From the NCBI GenBank assembly GCA_036346405.1, contig CM070563.1, positions 30,018,816-30,082,815 of the forward strand: 64,000 nt of DNA. The letters run 5' to 3'. Source of the DNA: Phyllostachys edulis (lineage: Eukaryota; Streptophyta; Magnoliopsida; Poales; Poaceae). The notes beneath the pieces are model-generated. The model saw nothing but the letters and a program-made list of their open reading frames with translations, did no database searches and had not been told where the DNA came from. The position numbers and the translations under genes were made by a program. Below, piece by piece: positions 1 to 10,513 of this stretch; the stretch's first letter is position 1; every line of letters begins with the position of its first letter.

Positions 1-224
1 AGCTCCACCTACTACCATTGTACATGTACCAGCTGCTTGCAATCGCTTTATCAATCTTCGGAGAGCGTTTGACACCGACACTAGTGCTGGTCACCGCCTG
101 TTTGCTTGGTAAAAATTGGTAAGAACTCGGTATAAGCTTGAGTGTCAACAACATTGAGCCTCTGGATCCTAGTATTTGATAGGAACATGTACTTGTGATT
201 TGTTTTCTTGTTTTCTACTAACTA

Positions 225-863
225 TTGGCAAATTCACAGGATAATTATGAGATAGATCCACGTCTTCTTCGAGCCATTGAACGGGAGCACAAGAAAGTCC
301 ACGAGGAAGATGCACACCTGAGACAAGATCGTCTACCACGGGAGGTATATGATCGTGATATTACGTCTGGTAAAACTAAACTCAATGTGCCTTCTTTTGC
401 TGGGAATTATGATCCTAATGCTTATCTCACATGGGAATTAGCTGTACAACAATTATTTGCATGCCATGAATTTCCTGATCATCTAAAAGTTAGGGCTGCT
501 ACTAGTGAATTCACTTATTTTGCATCTATTTGGTGGAATGAATATTGTCATATTAATCCGAACATACCTAGAACTTGGGATGCTATGAAGAGAGCTATGA
601 GAGCTAGATTTGTGCCTTCATATTATTCTCGTAATTTGCTGAATAAATTACAACGTTTACACCAAGGTAGTAACACTGTAGAAGAGTACTATCAAGAATT
701 GCAAACTGCCTGGTCTCGTTGTGGCTTAGAAGAAACTGGCGATGCTAAAATGACAACATTTTTAGGAGGATTAAACTGTCAAATTCAGGATAAATTTGTT
801 TCTAAACCTCCAACTGTCACTCACTTGTTTCGTCTTGCTTGCAACGCTGAAAAGAAAGTATAG
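225..863 (+). pseudogene. Gypsy-type Gag (retrotrans_gag domain)
   Basis: The 212-residue reading frame holds a standard plant Ty3/Gypsy capsid domain. Key stretches are PSFAGNYDPNAYLTWE near residue 60, WWNEYC near residue 103, RAMRARFVPSYY near residue 125 and LQRLHQGSNTVEEYYQEL near residue 145. This domain builds the virus-like particle that packages element RNA in the cytoplasm. Translation stops right after the capsid domain (NAEKKV-stop), where relatives continue through a basic linker to a CCHC zinc knuckle. The same frame reopens after a second stop, so the truncation is probably a nonsense mutation and not the natural end. The start shown is a TTG and the true N-terminus is uncertain. 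Confidence 0.8.
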
Positions 864-2004
864 GGATGACAATCCACGACTAGTCGTGCACTTTCGTCTA
901 CTTCCACTACACCTTCACGTGTACATAAAACAAACAAGCGCATGGTACACACCTCCGCATCAAGATTATCTTCGGTGGCTTCTTCTGCTGCTACACCTAC
1001 TATGGTTGCCGCCCCTGCTACTGTGAGCATCACTATGTCTTGTTGTCTTGCATCATTGGCTCACTTATGGGCACATGAGCTGGAACAAGAAGAAGGAAAA
1101 GCTTGTGACAACTCACCACCTCCAGTACCGACATCACCTGAGTCAAGCCTACAAGGTAATACCAAAGGTACTGATTTGAACACTCATCACCTCCATAATT
1201 TCATGCCTAGTATCATTGAACAAAGGGAAAATCAAATTGTAATAGAAACCATTGCATCACATGAGGTGAAGGAACCTAGTGCTGAGAAGACAGATATTAA
1301 TATCCACAGATATTAATATCCTAGCTACATAATCTGATATTATTAAGAATTTGCATGAATCTTGTGATTGTTTGATTGATTTGCCTACTAAATTGAGTGC
1401 ACCATATGATAAACTTGTTGATTTACCTGCTGATTTGAGTGCACCATATGATAAAATAATTGAATTACCTGTTGTTTTGAGTGATTCATGTGATGAGTTA
1501 GTAGCATATAATGATCATGTGGAATTGGTTAGATAAAGAAGTTTTGACTAGAATTTCTCCTGCTGATTCTTTATGTTACATTATGTTGGATCCACCTATA
1601 AAATTGTCACATGCTATGGAGAAAGTTTCTGCAATTGCATGTTCAAAATCCTTGTTTAGTGTCTAGACCCCTGGATATAAGTTTAATTTGATTGGAGATT
1701 ATGGTGTAGACAATAAATTTCTTGTATATCGAATATGCATAACTTGTGATAGCATGGATGAATTGAAGCTTGTTGTTTTGAACAACAATTCTTGTGTGAT
1801 GAATCCAGTTCATTATGAGAGGAAAATAAAATTTAGTGATCATCTAATGCCTATGTGTTCATCTTTTATTGCACCATCTAGTATTGACAACCTGAATAAT
1901 AATGTTGAAGTATGGAAGAACTTACAAATTTTTTCACCCTTGCTAGATGAATTTGCTATTACTCGATTGAAACTGATTATATAGATGAACTTTGTTTGAT
2001 TTCA
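864..2004 (+). pseudogene. Degenerate post-gag region of the Gypsy element
   Basis: Short frames at 942-1316, 1351-1536 and 1688-1984 continue the element without any recognised domain. The first is in frame with gag and starts with the Ser/Thr-rich linker seen after Gypsy capsids. No CCHC knuckle follows. At 1351-1536 a near-repeat of about 20 residues (DLPxxLSAPYDK) occurs three times. Frames change between segments, consistent with indel decay. I cannot assign a function. Confidence 0.4.
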
Positions 2005-2172
2005 AAAGTTGTAGATTTGCCCATATGTGCTACTACTGCAAGTTTACAACTTCAGATATTTGAATTGCATAAATGCTTCACTTACATTTGCAAAACTAGT
2101 TGCAATAATTGTTGTGTGAGAAATTTTGTTTTGCTCATTAACATATATGATTATTTTTAGGGTGATAATACA

Positions 2173-2808
2173 ATGGACTTTTATGATCGCTGCTGTTTTA
2201 TAACATTAATTGTGCAACAACAAAGAACCATTAAAACAGATGACATATACATATACCAAGCATACACCTTGACTTCTTTGTTACCCTATTTTCAGCTTAT
2301 CAAAAGCCAAGGACGGCTTTGTTTTCCAGAAGGGGAGGATGATGAGGACATGACCCCTATGGATACAACCATATTTGATATGCTTACTGTTCCAATTACA
2401 AGAGCTCGTACACTTCACTTAAATTATCAGGTGAGCTCGTTTTTAGGAGTGCTTTTATATTATATGAACTATATGATGCTACCTAATGATGAAAATGTAT
2501 ATTTGTGCAGCACCACGTCACTTTTTGTCCAAGCCAAGCAAGAGTTCGAGCTGGACACGTTTTGGAATCCAATTCAGCTTCCGGAGACAACACTGACTTC
2601 AAACATGCATAACTTTCACATACGGAGTCCGTTCGAGGTCCACGAGTACTTGATGGAAAGCTTATCTCGTCCTCTATCCAACAGATCTAGCCCAACCACC
2701 AAATTCTTTCTGAGCACATCACAAGCATCAAAAAAAGGTGCTGCGACACCTTTATTTTGGGCCATGGGCCTTGTAATGCTTGGGCCTAAGGGGAAGACGC
2801 CACCCTAG
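2173..2808 (+). pseudogene. 3' terminal ORF of grass Gypsy elements
   Basis: The wording DEDMTPMDTT followed by PITRARTLHLNYQVSSFL is characteristic of the short reading frame found downstream in many grass Gypsy elements of the gag type seen at 225. Its function is unknown. The frame is open for 211 residues, but the N-terminal part reads like non-coding sequence and there is a possible intron or indel around 2430-2510. Its position close behind gag shows that the pol region between them is absent. Confidence 0.55.
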
Positions 2809-2820
2809 TCGGACGTACTA

Positions 2821-3557
2821 TTCACACAGCACTGTTTTTATAAAAATCAAGACTATACCCATTAAGGATGCACTAAGCATGCTCATGACCGCGAGCACGA
2901 CTATTTAAATAGATATACAGTCTGTAGAGGTGTACAACTTTACCCACAGGACACGAATTCTCTAGTTTGTTTGGCATTCATCGATACCAGCGCTAAGACT
3001 ACTCACTACCTTTCATAAGCAGTATAGAGCATGCGTCGAAGGTTTTACATCACCCAGTCCTGACCTTACACTAGCCTGCCGAATGAACATCCTCACTTCA
3101 CCGGGTACACCCCCGTCTCAGAGAGGCATTCACCGTTGTGTGGCAAGCTTTGTGCCCAACACCTCGGTGAAGGGAGCCCCTTCGAACATGCCTACACCGG
3201 TCATGCCCGCACTACTAAGGCCTACCAACACGCAAGGCTAGTTTTCAATGACTTAATTAGCTAATTCCGACACATGTGGCCGTACGCTTAGACTTAGATA
3301 GGGCTTGCTGGCGTTCGGTCCTTAATTGACCCGGGCGAGGATCTCCCCCAATCTACTTGGGAGATACACCTCTCACACTTCTCATAATATAATATAACTC
3401 GTCCGCGTTGCAAACTAGGTTTTTTATTTTTATTTTATACAAAATATCATGGGTAAACCCCTATGTACCATTATTTCAAAAACTCTCAATTTCCATGTTC
3501 ATTATGTCATCCTTTTAGCAAATTTTAGTAAAAAGACTATAGCTTGACTAAGCAATT
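2821..3557. other. Non-coding repeat-like sequence, no gene seen
   Basis: GC-moderate sequence with no frame longer than about 60 codons on either strand. It follows the Gypsy terminal ORF and is probably 3' untranslated or LTR sequence of that or an adjacent element. No boundary, promoter or duplication could be fixed. Confidence 0.4.
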
Positions 3558-5583
3558 GTGTGATACTCGCACTCGAAATTCCCAAATTGACATCATCTAT
3601 TGTTTATACCATAATATAATGGCTACAACAGCAAGGATAACAATATTTCAAGGAGGTTCATGCATTAAATAGGATTACAACTACCATTAACCCCAAATTT
3701 AGCAATTTTAATCAAACATACACGCATGCATAATAGATTTTGCAAAAAGAAGTACAATAATTAAAATAGTAGTATCAACATGGTCAAAGGAGGTGCTTGC
3801 CTTGCTCTGGTTGCTCTGAATATGAGTATGGAATAACGTTGCAAAAGTCATTAGGGAAATCGACGTCTAAAAGAACCAGAAGCAAATGAAATATAGCAAA
3901 ATAATTTCATCAGCAACAAAATCCAAATATTTTTGCATATTCAGGTAGAGCATGATCTTAGATGAATTTAGAAAAAAAAACATTCATTCCATTTGAAGTT
4001 TGTATGCAAAAGTTATTAATGCTTTAATTTGCTTCGGTTTGAAAATTCCAGAAATTAGAGAAAGGGTGATGTCGAAAGCGTATTTTCTAAAATTTACGCT
4101 TTCTAATAGAGAAAGCTTATTCTTCTCTGAGTTCTACTGAGGTTTACGCTTCCCAACAGACAAAGTGTATTCTCCTTTGAACTAATGGCGGCTTTTCTCA
4201 TTTTTTCGATTTTTATTAGCTTACATGTGGGGCCTACTTGTCAGTGACTCATATTTTTGTTTTATTGATTTTATTTATAAAACAGAGGCGGTCCCACATG
4301 TCATAGACTCATTAATTATTAACTAATGATTAAACCTATTTCTCATTTTAATTAACTGACGGTCGGGGCCCACATGTTAGTCTCTTGGGTTTTAAAACGT
4401 GTTTAAAACCAAGAACAGTGTATGGTCCCACATGTCAGTGACACATTTACTAAAAATGTTTAGAATTAGATTTTTTATTACCTTTTCAGCCGGTCCCACC
4501 TGTCATTGACTTGGTACATTTAACTATTGTCATTAAGCAATAATCAATGTTTAAACATGTGGGTCCCACTGGACGACGGAGAGAGGAAGGGAGGAGTTGG
4601 GCGCACGCATGGCTGAGAGGGGGAGAAGCTCACCAGCGGCAAGCGGCATGACAACAAGGCTCAGGGATGGGAAAAATGGGTTCCCCTCTCAATGGCGATG
4701 CCACCGGGTGGTGTTGGAGGCCGGAGAGATGGCCGAAGGCGGTGCTATGCCGGCGATAAGTGGTGGAGCTCCTCGGGTCCGAAGTGAACTTTGCGATTTG
4801 AGCCAATCGGCGACGAAAGAGGTGGTGCACATTGGCTTCAGGATGTTACTATGATGCTACATGAAGTGGCTTGGGGACCAATGGTCACCAGAGTAGCAGT
4901 GACAACGCTTCCCGCGATAGCTCCATGATCAGCCATGAGGAAGTCTACGCTACGCTAGCTAATCTTCCAATCTAAGGTGCGCAAAAGCTCTAGGGGACTA
5001 CTAGAAGCTCACAAAGGTTCTTGATGGCGTTAGGGAATGACCGGAGTGACTTGGTGACGTTGAGCAGAGACTCACGGTGATGGTGTGCTATGACGATGGA
5101 GATGCTACAGGGAGGTGCGCATTAGCTTGCATGCACACTGAGGATAGTAGGGATAGAAGGAATCGACTAGAGACTCACCGAGGTGGCAGCTAACTGGAAA
5201 CGAGGAAGAAGGTTGATTCGGGGGATTCCCTGTGTGCGGATCATCATCAATTGAGGGAGAAGTGTTAGTGGGGTATAGGACACGAAATGATGCGGTTAGG
5301 TGGGGTTCAAGCTCACCAGAACATTGGGAACACGAAGGTCCAAAATAGGGTGTGCACCGGAGGCAAAGAAGATGACGACTCGTCCTTGCTACGGGGTTTC
5401 CGGAGCTACATTAAGCAAGGAAGGAGCATCAGTGAGGTAAGGGATGCATTGTGACACGGTTGGCAGGGGTAAGGAACCTCATCAAAGAAGATGGTGTTGT
5501 GAAGCTTGCTCACCGGCGTCGAGAACAACACACTCATTCTCAATGATTCAAAGAGCTAGAAGCTCAGAGAAAGCGCGAGATGG
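3558..5583 (+). mobile_element. Possible left part of a large LTR split by CACTA-A
   Basis: This is an inference. Sequence left of CACTA-A and sequence right of it (15829-16467) join without a gap apart from the 3-bp duplication. The right part ends in GGGATGTTACA, a typical plant LTR 3' end. A TGTGATAC start at 3558 would be roughly complementary to it. No 5-bp target duplication was confirmed. The 4597-4854 frame and other short frames here show no domain. Confidence 0.3.
4205..4575. repeat. Degenerate repeats of a GGTCCCACATGTCAGTGAC-like word
   Basis: A word close to GGTCCCACATGTCAGTGACTC recurs about six times (around 4225, 4290, 4365, 4430, 4490 and 4560), separated by 40-75 bases of AT-rich sequence. 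This word is common in intergenic DNA of grasses. There is no coding potential. Confidence 0.6.
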
Positions 5584-6430
5584 CACTACTACAAAATAGG
5601 CAATAGTAGACACCTCATCACAGATGGTTCAAAAGGAACTGTCTGTGTTGGGTCTGTCGGGACCAAACATTTGCAGTGCCAGCTTAGCACGGTTATTATC
5701 ACAGACGGTTCTATTAACGAACCGTCTGTGATAATGATTATATCACCGACGATTCTCAACAAAGATCGTCTGTGATACGTTTCACTGCTCATTTTATAGA
5801 GCCTGGGCTGTTCAAACCGTCCGATAGGAATCGGACGGTCCCGATCGGAGGAGATGCTCGAACAATCCGAACGTCTCCTCCGATCGGGACTGTCTGATTC
5901 CGATCTAATGGTCCGAACAGACCCGGGGTCTATAAAATAGCAAAAAAATTTATAAAATCCTGAAATAATTCAAGGAGGTTCCTGGGATATGATAATACTC
6001 AAATAAAATTTGAAACCTCACTTTTCAAGTGTTATTTGTTTAACTAAATTCAAACCTAGCTTAGGTTGTTGAATAGAGTTTGAATAGAGGTCCAATTACT
6101 TTTACAGTAGAAAATGCTTACAATTTTGGTATTATAATTTTATTTGAGTATTAGCTCATCCCAGTACCTCCTTGAATTATTTCAGGATTTTATGATTTTT
6201 TTTTGCTATTTTATAGATCCCGGGTCTCTTCGGACCGTTCGATCGGAATCAGACGGTCCCGAAAGGAGGAGACGTTCGGACCGTCCGAACAACCCGGGCT
6301 CTTAAAAATGAGTAGTGGAACGTATCATAGATAGTTCTATTATGGAACCGTCTGTAACTCGTATCACAGACGGTTCTATTATGGAACCATCTATGATTAT
6401 GTATCATAGACGGTTCGTAATAAGAACCGT
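5584..6430. repeat. 5' subterminal repeat region of CACTA-A
   Basis: About five imperfect 35-bp hairpins of the form ATCACAGACGGTT-spacer-AACCGTCTGTGAT lie at about 5618, 5698, 5742, 6327-6400. In En/Spm such subterminal motifs bind the element-encoded TnpA-like protein. Between them lies a long inverted repeat (5770-6330) described separately. The motif is also present internally (10385-10513), at the 3' end and in CACTA-F. Confidence 0.85.
5770..6330. repeat. Long inverted repeat within the CACTA-A 5' end
   Basis: The left arm starts GATACGTTTCACTGCTCATT and the right arm ends AATGAGTAGTGGAACGTATC, its near complement. Matching blocks continue inward: GAGCCTGGGCTGTTC, the GGACGGTCCCGATCGGAGGA block, TATAAAATAGCAAAAAAATT and TGAAATAATTCAAGGAGGT all reappear inverted. 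The central loop is near 6030-6090. It could be a foldback MITE inserted into the transposon or an expansion of its own inverted repeats. There is no coding content. Confidence 0.75.
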
Positions 6431-6447
6431 CTATGATAGGCTAGCAC

Positions 6448-6454
6448 TATAAAT
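6448..6454 (+). promoter_or_regulatory. Candidate TATA box of the CACTA-A transposase gene
   Basis: TATAAAT sits just inside the 5' subterminal repeats and about 320 bp before the transposase start. The sequence between contains a GA-rich leader (6520-6600) and a possible 5' UTR intron from about 6636 to about 6770. Assignment rests on position and sequence only. Confidence 0.4.
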
Positions 6455-6775
6455 GCTTGCACCCGACAGACCCCCTGTCCATTCCCATTTGAGCCGCCAC
6501 CAGGTCCTCCTCCATTGCACCACCGACAGAGAGGAGAAGGAAGGGAAGGAAGGAGGAAGGGAGGAGGAGAGGAGGAAGGGAGGAGAAGGAGAGGAGTCTC
6601 GAGAGATATTTGGTATTTTCGTTGTGAGCTCCAAGGGTAACGATCTATAACCCTTTATGTTTGCTATAAATTGATCGCTAATTAATCAATTTAAGTATGT
6701 TTGGTAAATAGGAAGAGTACGTACTTGCGGTTTATTAATCTAATTTGACACTAATTTGTTACATGCGTAGCGTAG

Positions 6776-9700
6776 ATGGACCGAAACTGGATGTACGGTG
6801 TGAACCGTGTGAGTGAAGAGTATATTAATAGTGTGCTTGCTTTTAGAAGAGCCGCCGAGCAGGATATGTTGAAGAAGGAGATAAAATTTATGTACTGTTT
6901 ATGCATTGATTGTGGTAATCTGAAGATGTTTAACAACCCGGCGCAGATCGAAGCACACTTGATTTGAAGGGGTTTCAAAAAAGGGTATACATGTTGGACC
7001 AGTCACGGTGAAGAGCAGATTATATAAGAAGTTAATAATGACGGCATCGCCGAGGAAATCAACGATATGCCGGATGTGGACTATGCTTTTGATGAGGATA
7101 GGTCGCACGATGACAATCTGGATCAGATGTTACGCGATGTAGAAGAGAACTACAGTGAGAGAGAGTTTTGTAAATTCGAGGGCTTAATGGAGGATTTGGT
7201 GAGACCTTTGTTCCCTGGCTGCAAGCCGGAATACACAAGGTTGTCAACCGTGATTGGACTGCTGAAATTGAAGGCAAGTAATGGTTGGTCCAATAAGAGT
7301 TTCATGACATTGTTAGGTCTCCTAGCGGACATCCTTCCAGAGGGAAATGTGTTGCCCAGCACTACCTACCAAGCAAAGAAGGTTCTTTGTCCATTGGGAA
7401 TGGAAGTAGAAAGAATACATGCATGTCCGAATGATTTTATCCTCTACCGTAAAGAGTATGCAGACATGCATGTATGTCCCATGTGCAAAGCATCCCGATA
7501 CAAGCGTAAGAATACTGCTAAGGTGAAGCAAGGACCTCCTGCTAAGATGTTGTGGTATTTGCCTGTGATCCCACGTTTGAAGCGTTTATTTGCGAACCCA
7601 ATGGAGGCAAGATTGCTGCGTTGGCACTCGGAGGAGCGTAAGAAAGATAGAAAGCTAAGACACCCTACTGATTCTGCCCAGTGGAGAAACTTCGATCGGA
7701 GCTTCGAAGAGTTCGGTGCGGAACCGAGGAACATATGGTTAGGGTTGAGTATAGATGGAATGAATCCTTTTGGTAACATGAGCAGCTGACATAGCACCTG
7801 GCCCGTGAATCTATGTATGTACAACCTTCCTCCTTGGCTATGTATGAAGCGGAAGTACATTTTGATGTCACTACTTATCCAAGGGCCGAAGCAACCTAGA
7901 AATGATACTGATGTGTACCTAGCACCATTACTAGAAGATCTTGTGACACTGTAGAACGAAGGGGTACAGGTATGGGATGCGTACAAACGAGAGAACTTCA
8001 CTTCACGCGCCATGTTGTTCTACACCATCTATGATTTTTCTGTCCTTGGTAAACTGTCAGGCTTTAGTACAAAAGGAGCCAAAGCCTGTCCGCACTGCTT
8101 AGATGCTACGGAGAGTGTATGGCTAAACAACTCGCGTAAAACTGTATATATGCATCACCGTAGGTTCCTTCCTAGGAGTCACTCATACCACAAGATGAAG
8201 AAACAATTCGACGGAAATAAGGAGGGTGATTCAGCTCCAAGGGCTTTTAGAGGGAAAGAGGTCTATGATATGGTTAAGGATATCGATGTTGTGCTTGAGA
8301 AGTGACGTAAATTAAGAACCCGTTAGAAGAACATCTGGAAGAAGCGGTCAATTTTTTGGGACTTGTCTTATTGGGAGTACTTAGAAGTTCACCACTGCAT
8401 CGAAGTCATGCATGTGGAGAAGAATGTATGTGATAGCTTGATTAGTCTCTTACTGAACATTAGTGGAAAAACAAAGGATGGTGTTAACGCATGACGTGAC
8501 TTGGTTGATATGAACATAAGGATCGAGTTAGCACCAAAAGAGACTGATAAAGGACGAACGTACCTTCCCCCAGCTTGCTACACTCTGTCCAAGGCCGAGA
8601 GAAATGAACTGTGCCAAAGCTTGCATGGTGTGAAAGTCCCGTCTAGTTACTCCGCTAACATTAAGAAACTTGTTTCTATGGAAGATTTGAAATTAATTGG
8701 TATGAAGTCTCATGATTGTCATGTGCTGATGACAAAAATGCTTCCTATTGCAATTAGAAGTATCTTGCCAAACAAGATCCGAATGGCAATCTTGAGACTG
8801 TGTTATTTCTTTAGCTCAATTGCTCAGAAGGTCATCGATCCCCAAGGACTAAATACTCTGCAGGCCGAGGTGGTGATCACTCTATGTCATCTTGAGATGT
8901 ATTTCCCTCCATCATTTTTCGATATAATGGTCCATCTCATTGTTCACCTTGTGAAAGAGATAAACATATGCGGCCCTGTGTTCCTACGTCATATGTACCC
9001 GTTCGAGAGGTACATGGGCATTCCCAAGTCCTATGTACGGAATCGATCTCGACTGGAGGGCAGCATCATCGAAAGTTATGCAACTAAAGAGGTTATTGAG
9101 TTATGCAACGACTACATGGCTCAGGTGGAACCGATAGGTGTGCCTCTATCTCATCATGAGGGGAGTCTGGATGGTATCGGGACCATCGGAAGGAAATCAA
9201 TCACTTTTGATCTGGATACGTACGCTTAAACCTATTTCACGATCTTGCAACACATGACCCAAGTGTCCCCGTACATCAACGAGTACAAAGACATGGTACG
9301 CCAACAGAATCCAAATCGATCGGAGATTTGGATCACGAGAGAGCACAACCGTCGATTCAATGAATGGTTAAAGGTGCGAATCACTGGGAGGTCATCAAGT
9401 GATGATACACTGCTATGGTTGGAAAAAGGGCCACAATTTACAAGTGTGACATGGCAAGGATACGACATAAATGGGTACACATTTTATACGGCAGCTCAGG
9501 ATAGGAAGAGCACAGTCTAGAACAGCGGTGTCCGCATAAATGCGTTTCACGAGCAGTTCAACACCGCTGGGGCACGTGGGTTGAACTCCTACTATGGGTT
9601 CGTAGAGGAGATTTGGGAGCTCGACTACGTACTTTTTAAGATCCCCTGTTTCGATGAAATTGGGTTAAACTTCTACAAGGTGTGAAGGTCGACAAGTACG

Positions 9701-9990
9701 ACGTTACCACTGTGGACCTCAAATGTGTCGGATACAAGGACGAATCATTCGTACTCGCTAAACAAGTTGTTCAAGTTTTTTATGTAACAGACCCAGCAAA
9801 TAAGAACCGCCACGTAGTTCTTCATAGAAAAAGAAGGATTCTCGGAGTTGAGAATGTCGTGGATGAGGAAGAGTACAATCAATTTGATGAGTTGCCTCCT
9901 TTTGGAGACAGCATCAGGCTCGAGGAAGAACCCAGTGAGGAAGCTAGCTGTATGCGCGTCGATCATCATGAAGGGCTATATTTTAATTAA
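6776..9990 (+). pseudogene. TnpD-like CACTA transposase (Transpos_assoc, Transposase_21, DUF4218, DUF4216), with premature stops
   Basis: One frame carries the full domain series of a plant CACTA transposase. Transpos_assoc runs 6776-7020 (MDRNWMYG, CIDC, RGFKKGYTCW). Transposase_21 runs about 7110-8480 (FPGCKPEYTRL, GLLADILPEGN, HACPNDFILYRKEY, CPMCKASRY, HSTWPVNLC, CPHCLDAT, HHCIEVMHVEKN). DUF4218 runs 8501-9229 (MLPIAIRSILP, CHLEMYFPPSFFD, VHLVKEINICGPVFLRHMYP). DUF4216 runs about 9500-9960 (KYDVTTVDLK, VFYVTDP). It would excise and integrate the element by binding its ends. In-frame stops lie at 6965, near 7026, at 7787, about 7951, 8303, about 8333, about 8492 and about 9518, and a frameshift near 9680. 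It is therefore a pseudogene. Several stops fit C-to-T or G-to-A change of CGA, CAG or TGG codons. Confidence 0.9.
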
Positions 9991-10384
9991 GAATTTACTC
10001 CATTCTAATTAATTTATTCCGTAACATCATGTGTTATGGACTTGTAATCTCTCATATATTTTGATGTCAACGTGGAATTGTCATGTGTTAATGTGTTATG
10101 GACTTGTCATCTTTGATATTGATGTCAATGTGGACGTTCATTGTAATGTAGAGTATCAAAATTGGTTTCACTTGATTTGGAGTTGAGTTGAATTAAATAT
10201 GAATTTTTGAAGTCAAACGAATTGTTAGTGGATAAATTAATTTTTAGTCAAATTATTTGGAGTTGTGTTATGGACTTATTTGGAGTTATGTTATGAACTT
10301 GTCATCATACTTGTCACCAGGTTCATATGGACTTGTCATGATTGTCATCATACTGCTTGTCACCAGGTTCATATGGTTTATCGG
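9991..10384 (+). other. AT-rich spacer between the two CACTA-A genes
   Basis: Downstream of the transposase remnant is AT-rich sequence with imperfect direct repeats of TGTTATGGACTTGTCAT-like words (about 10030-10110 and 10265-10380). It probably contains the transposase 3' UTR and polyadenylation region. No gene is seen. Confidence 0.5.
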
Positions 10385-10513
10385 GATATCACAGACGGTT
10401 CTATTAAAGAATCGTCTGTGATGTGGACATATCACAGACGGTTCTTATTAAGAACCATCTGTGATTCCTTATCACAGACGGTTCCATAATAGAACCGTCT
10501 GTGATATCCCTTA
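10385..10513. promoter_or_regulatory. Internal cluster of subterminal-type hairpins before the second CACTA-A gene
   Basis: Three 35-bp hairpins begin near 10388, 10430 and 10470. Each has ATCACAGACGGTTC on the left and a complement of GAACCGTCTGTGAT on the right. They are the same motif as at the element ends. A GC-rich leader follows immediately, just as the 5' end hairpins are followed by the transposase leader. The likely role is a promoter-proximal binding site for the element's own DNA-binding protein. That role is inferred. Confidence 0.7.

Larger units (their letters stand above)
1..2820 (+). mobile_element. Decayed Ty3/Gypsy retrotransposon remnant (gag side and 3' terminal ORF, pol missing)
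   Basis: A plus-strand Gypsy element runs in from the left edge. The gag domain, a degenerate post-gag stretch and the characteristic 3' terminal reading frame of grass Gypsy elements are present in that order. No protease, reverse transcriptase, RNase H or integrase motif lies between them, so most of pol has been lost or this is a non-autonomous derivative. No LTR boundary is visible in the first 224 bases. Confidence 0.75.

Noticed and set aside
3003..3400. Possible structured RNA or SINE in the sequence after the Gypsy ORF
   Set aside because: No A/B boxes, no poly-A tail and no direct repeats were found.
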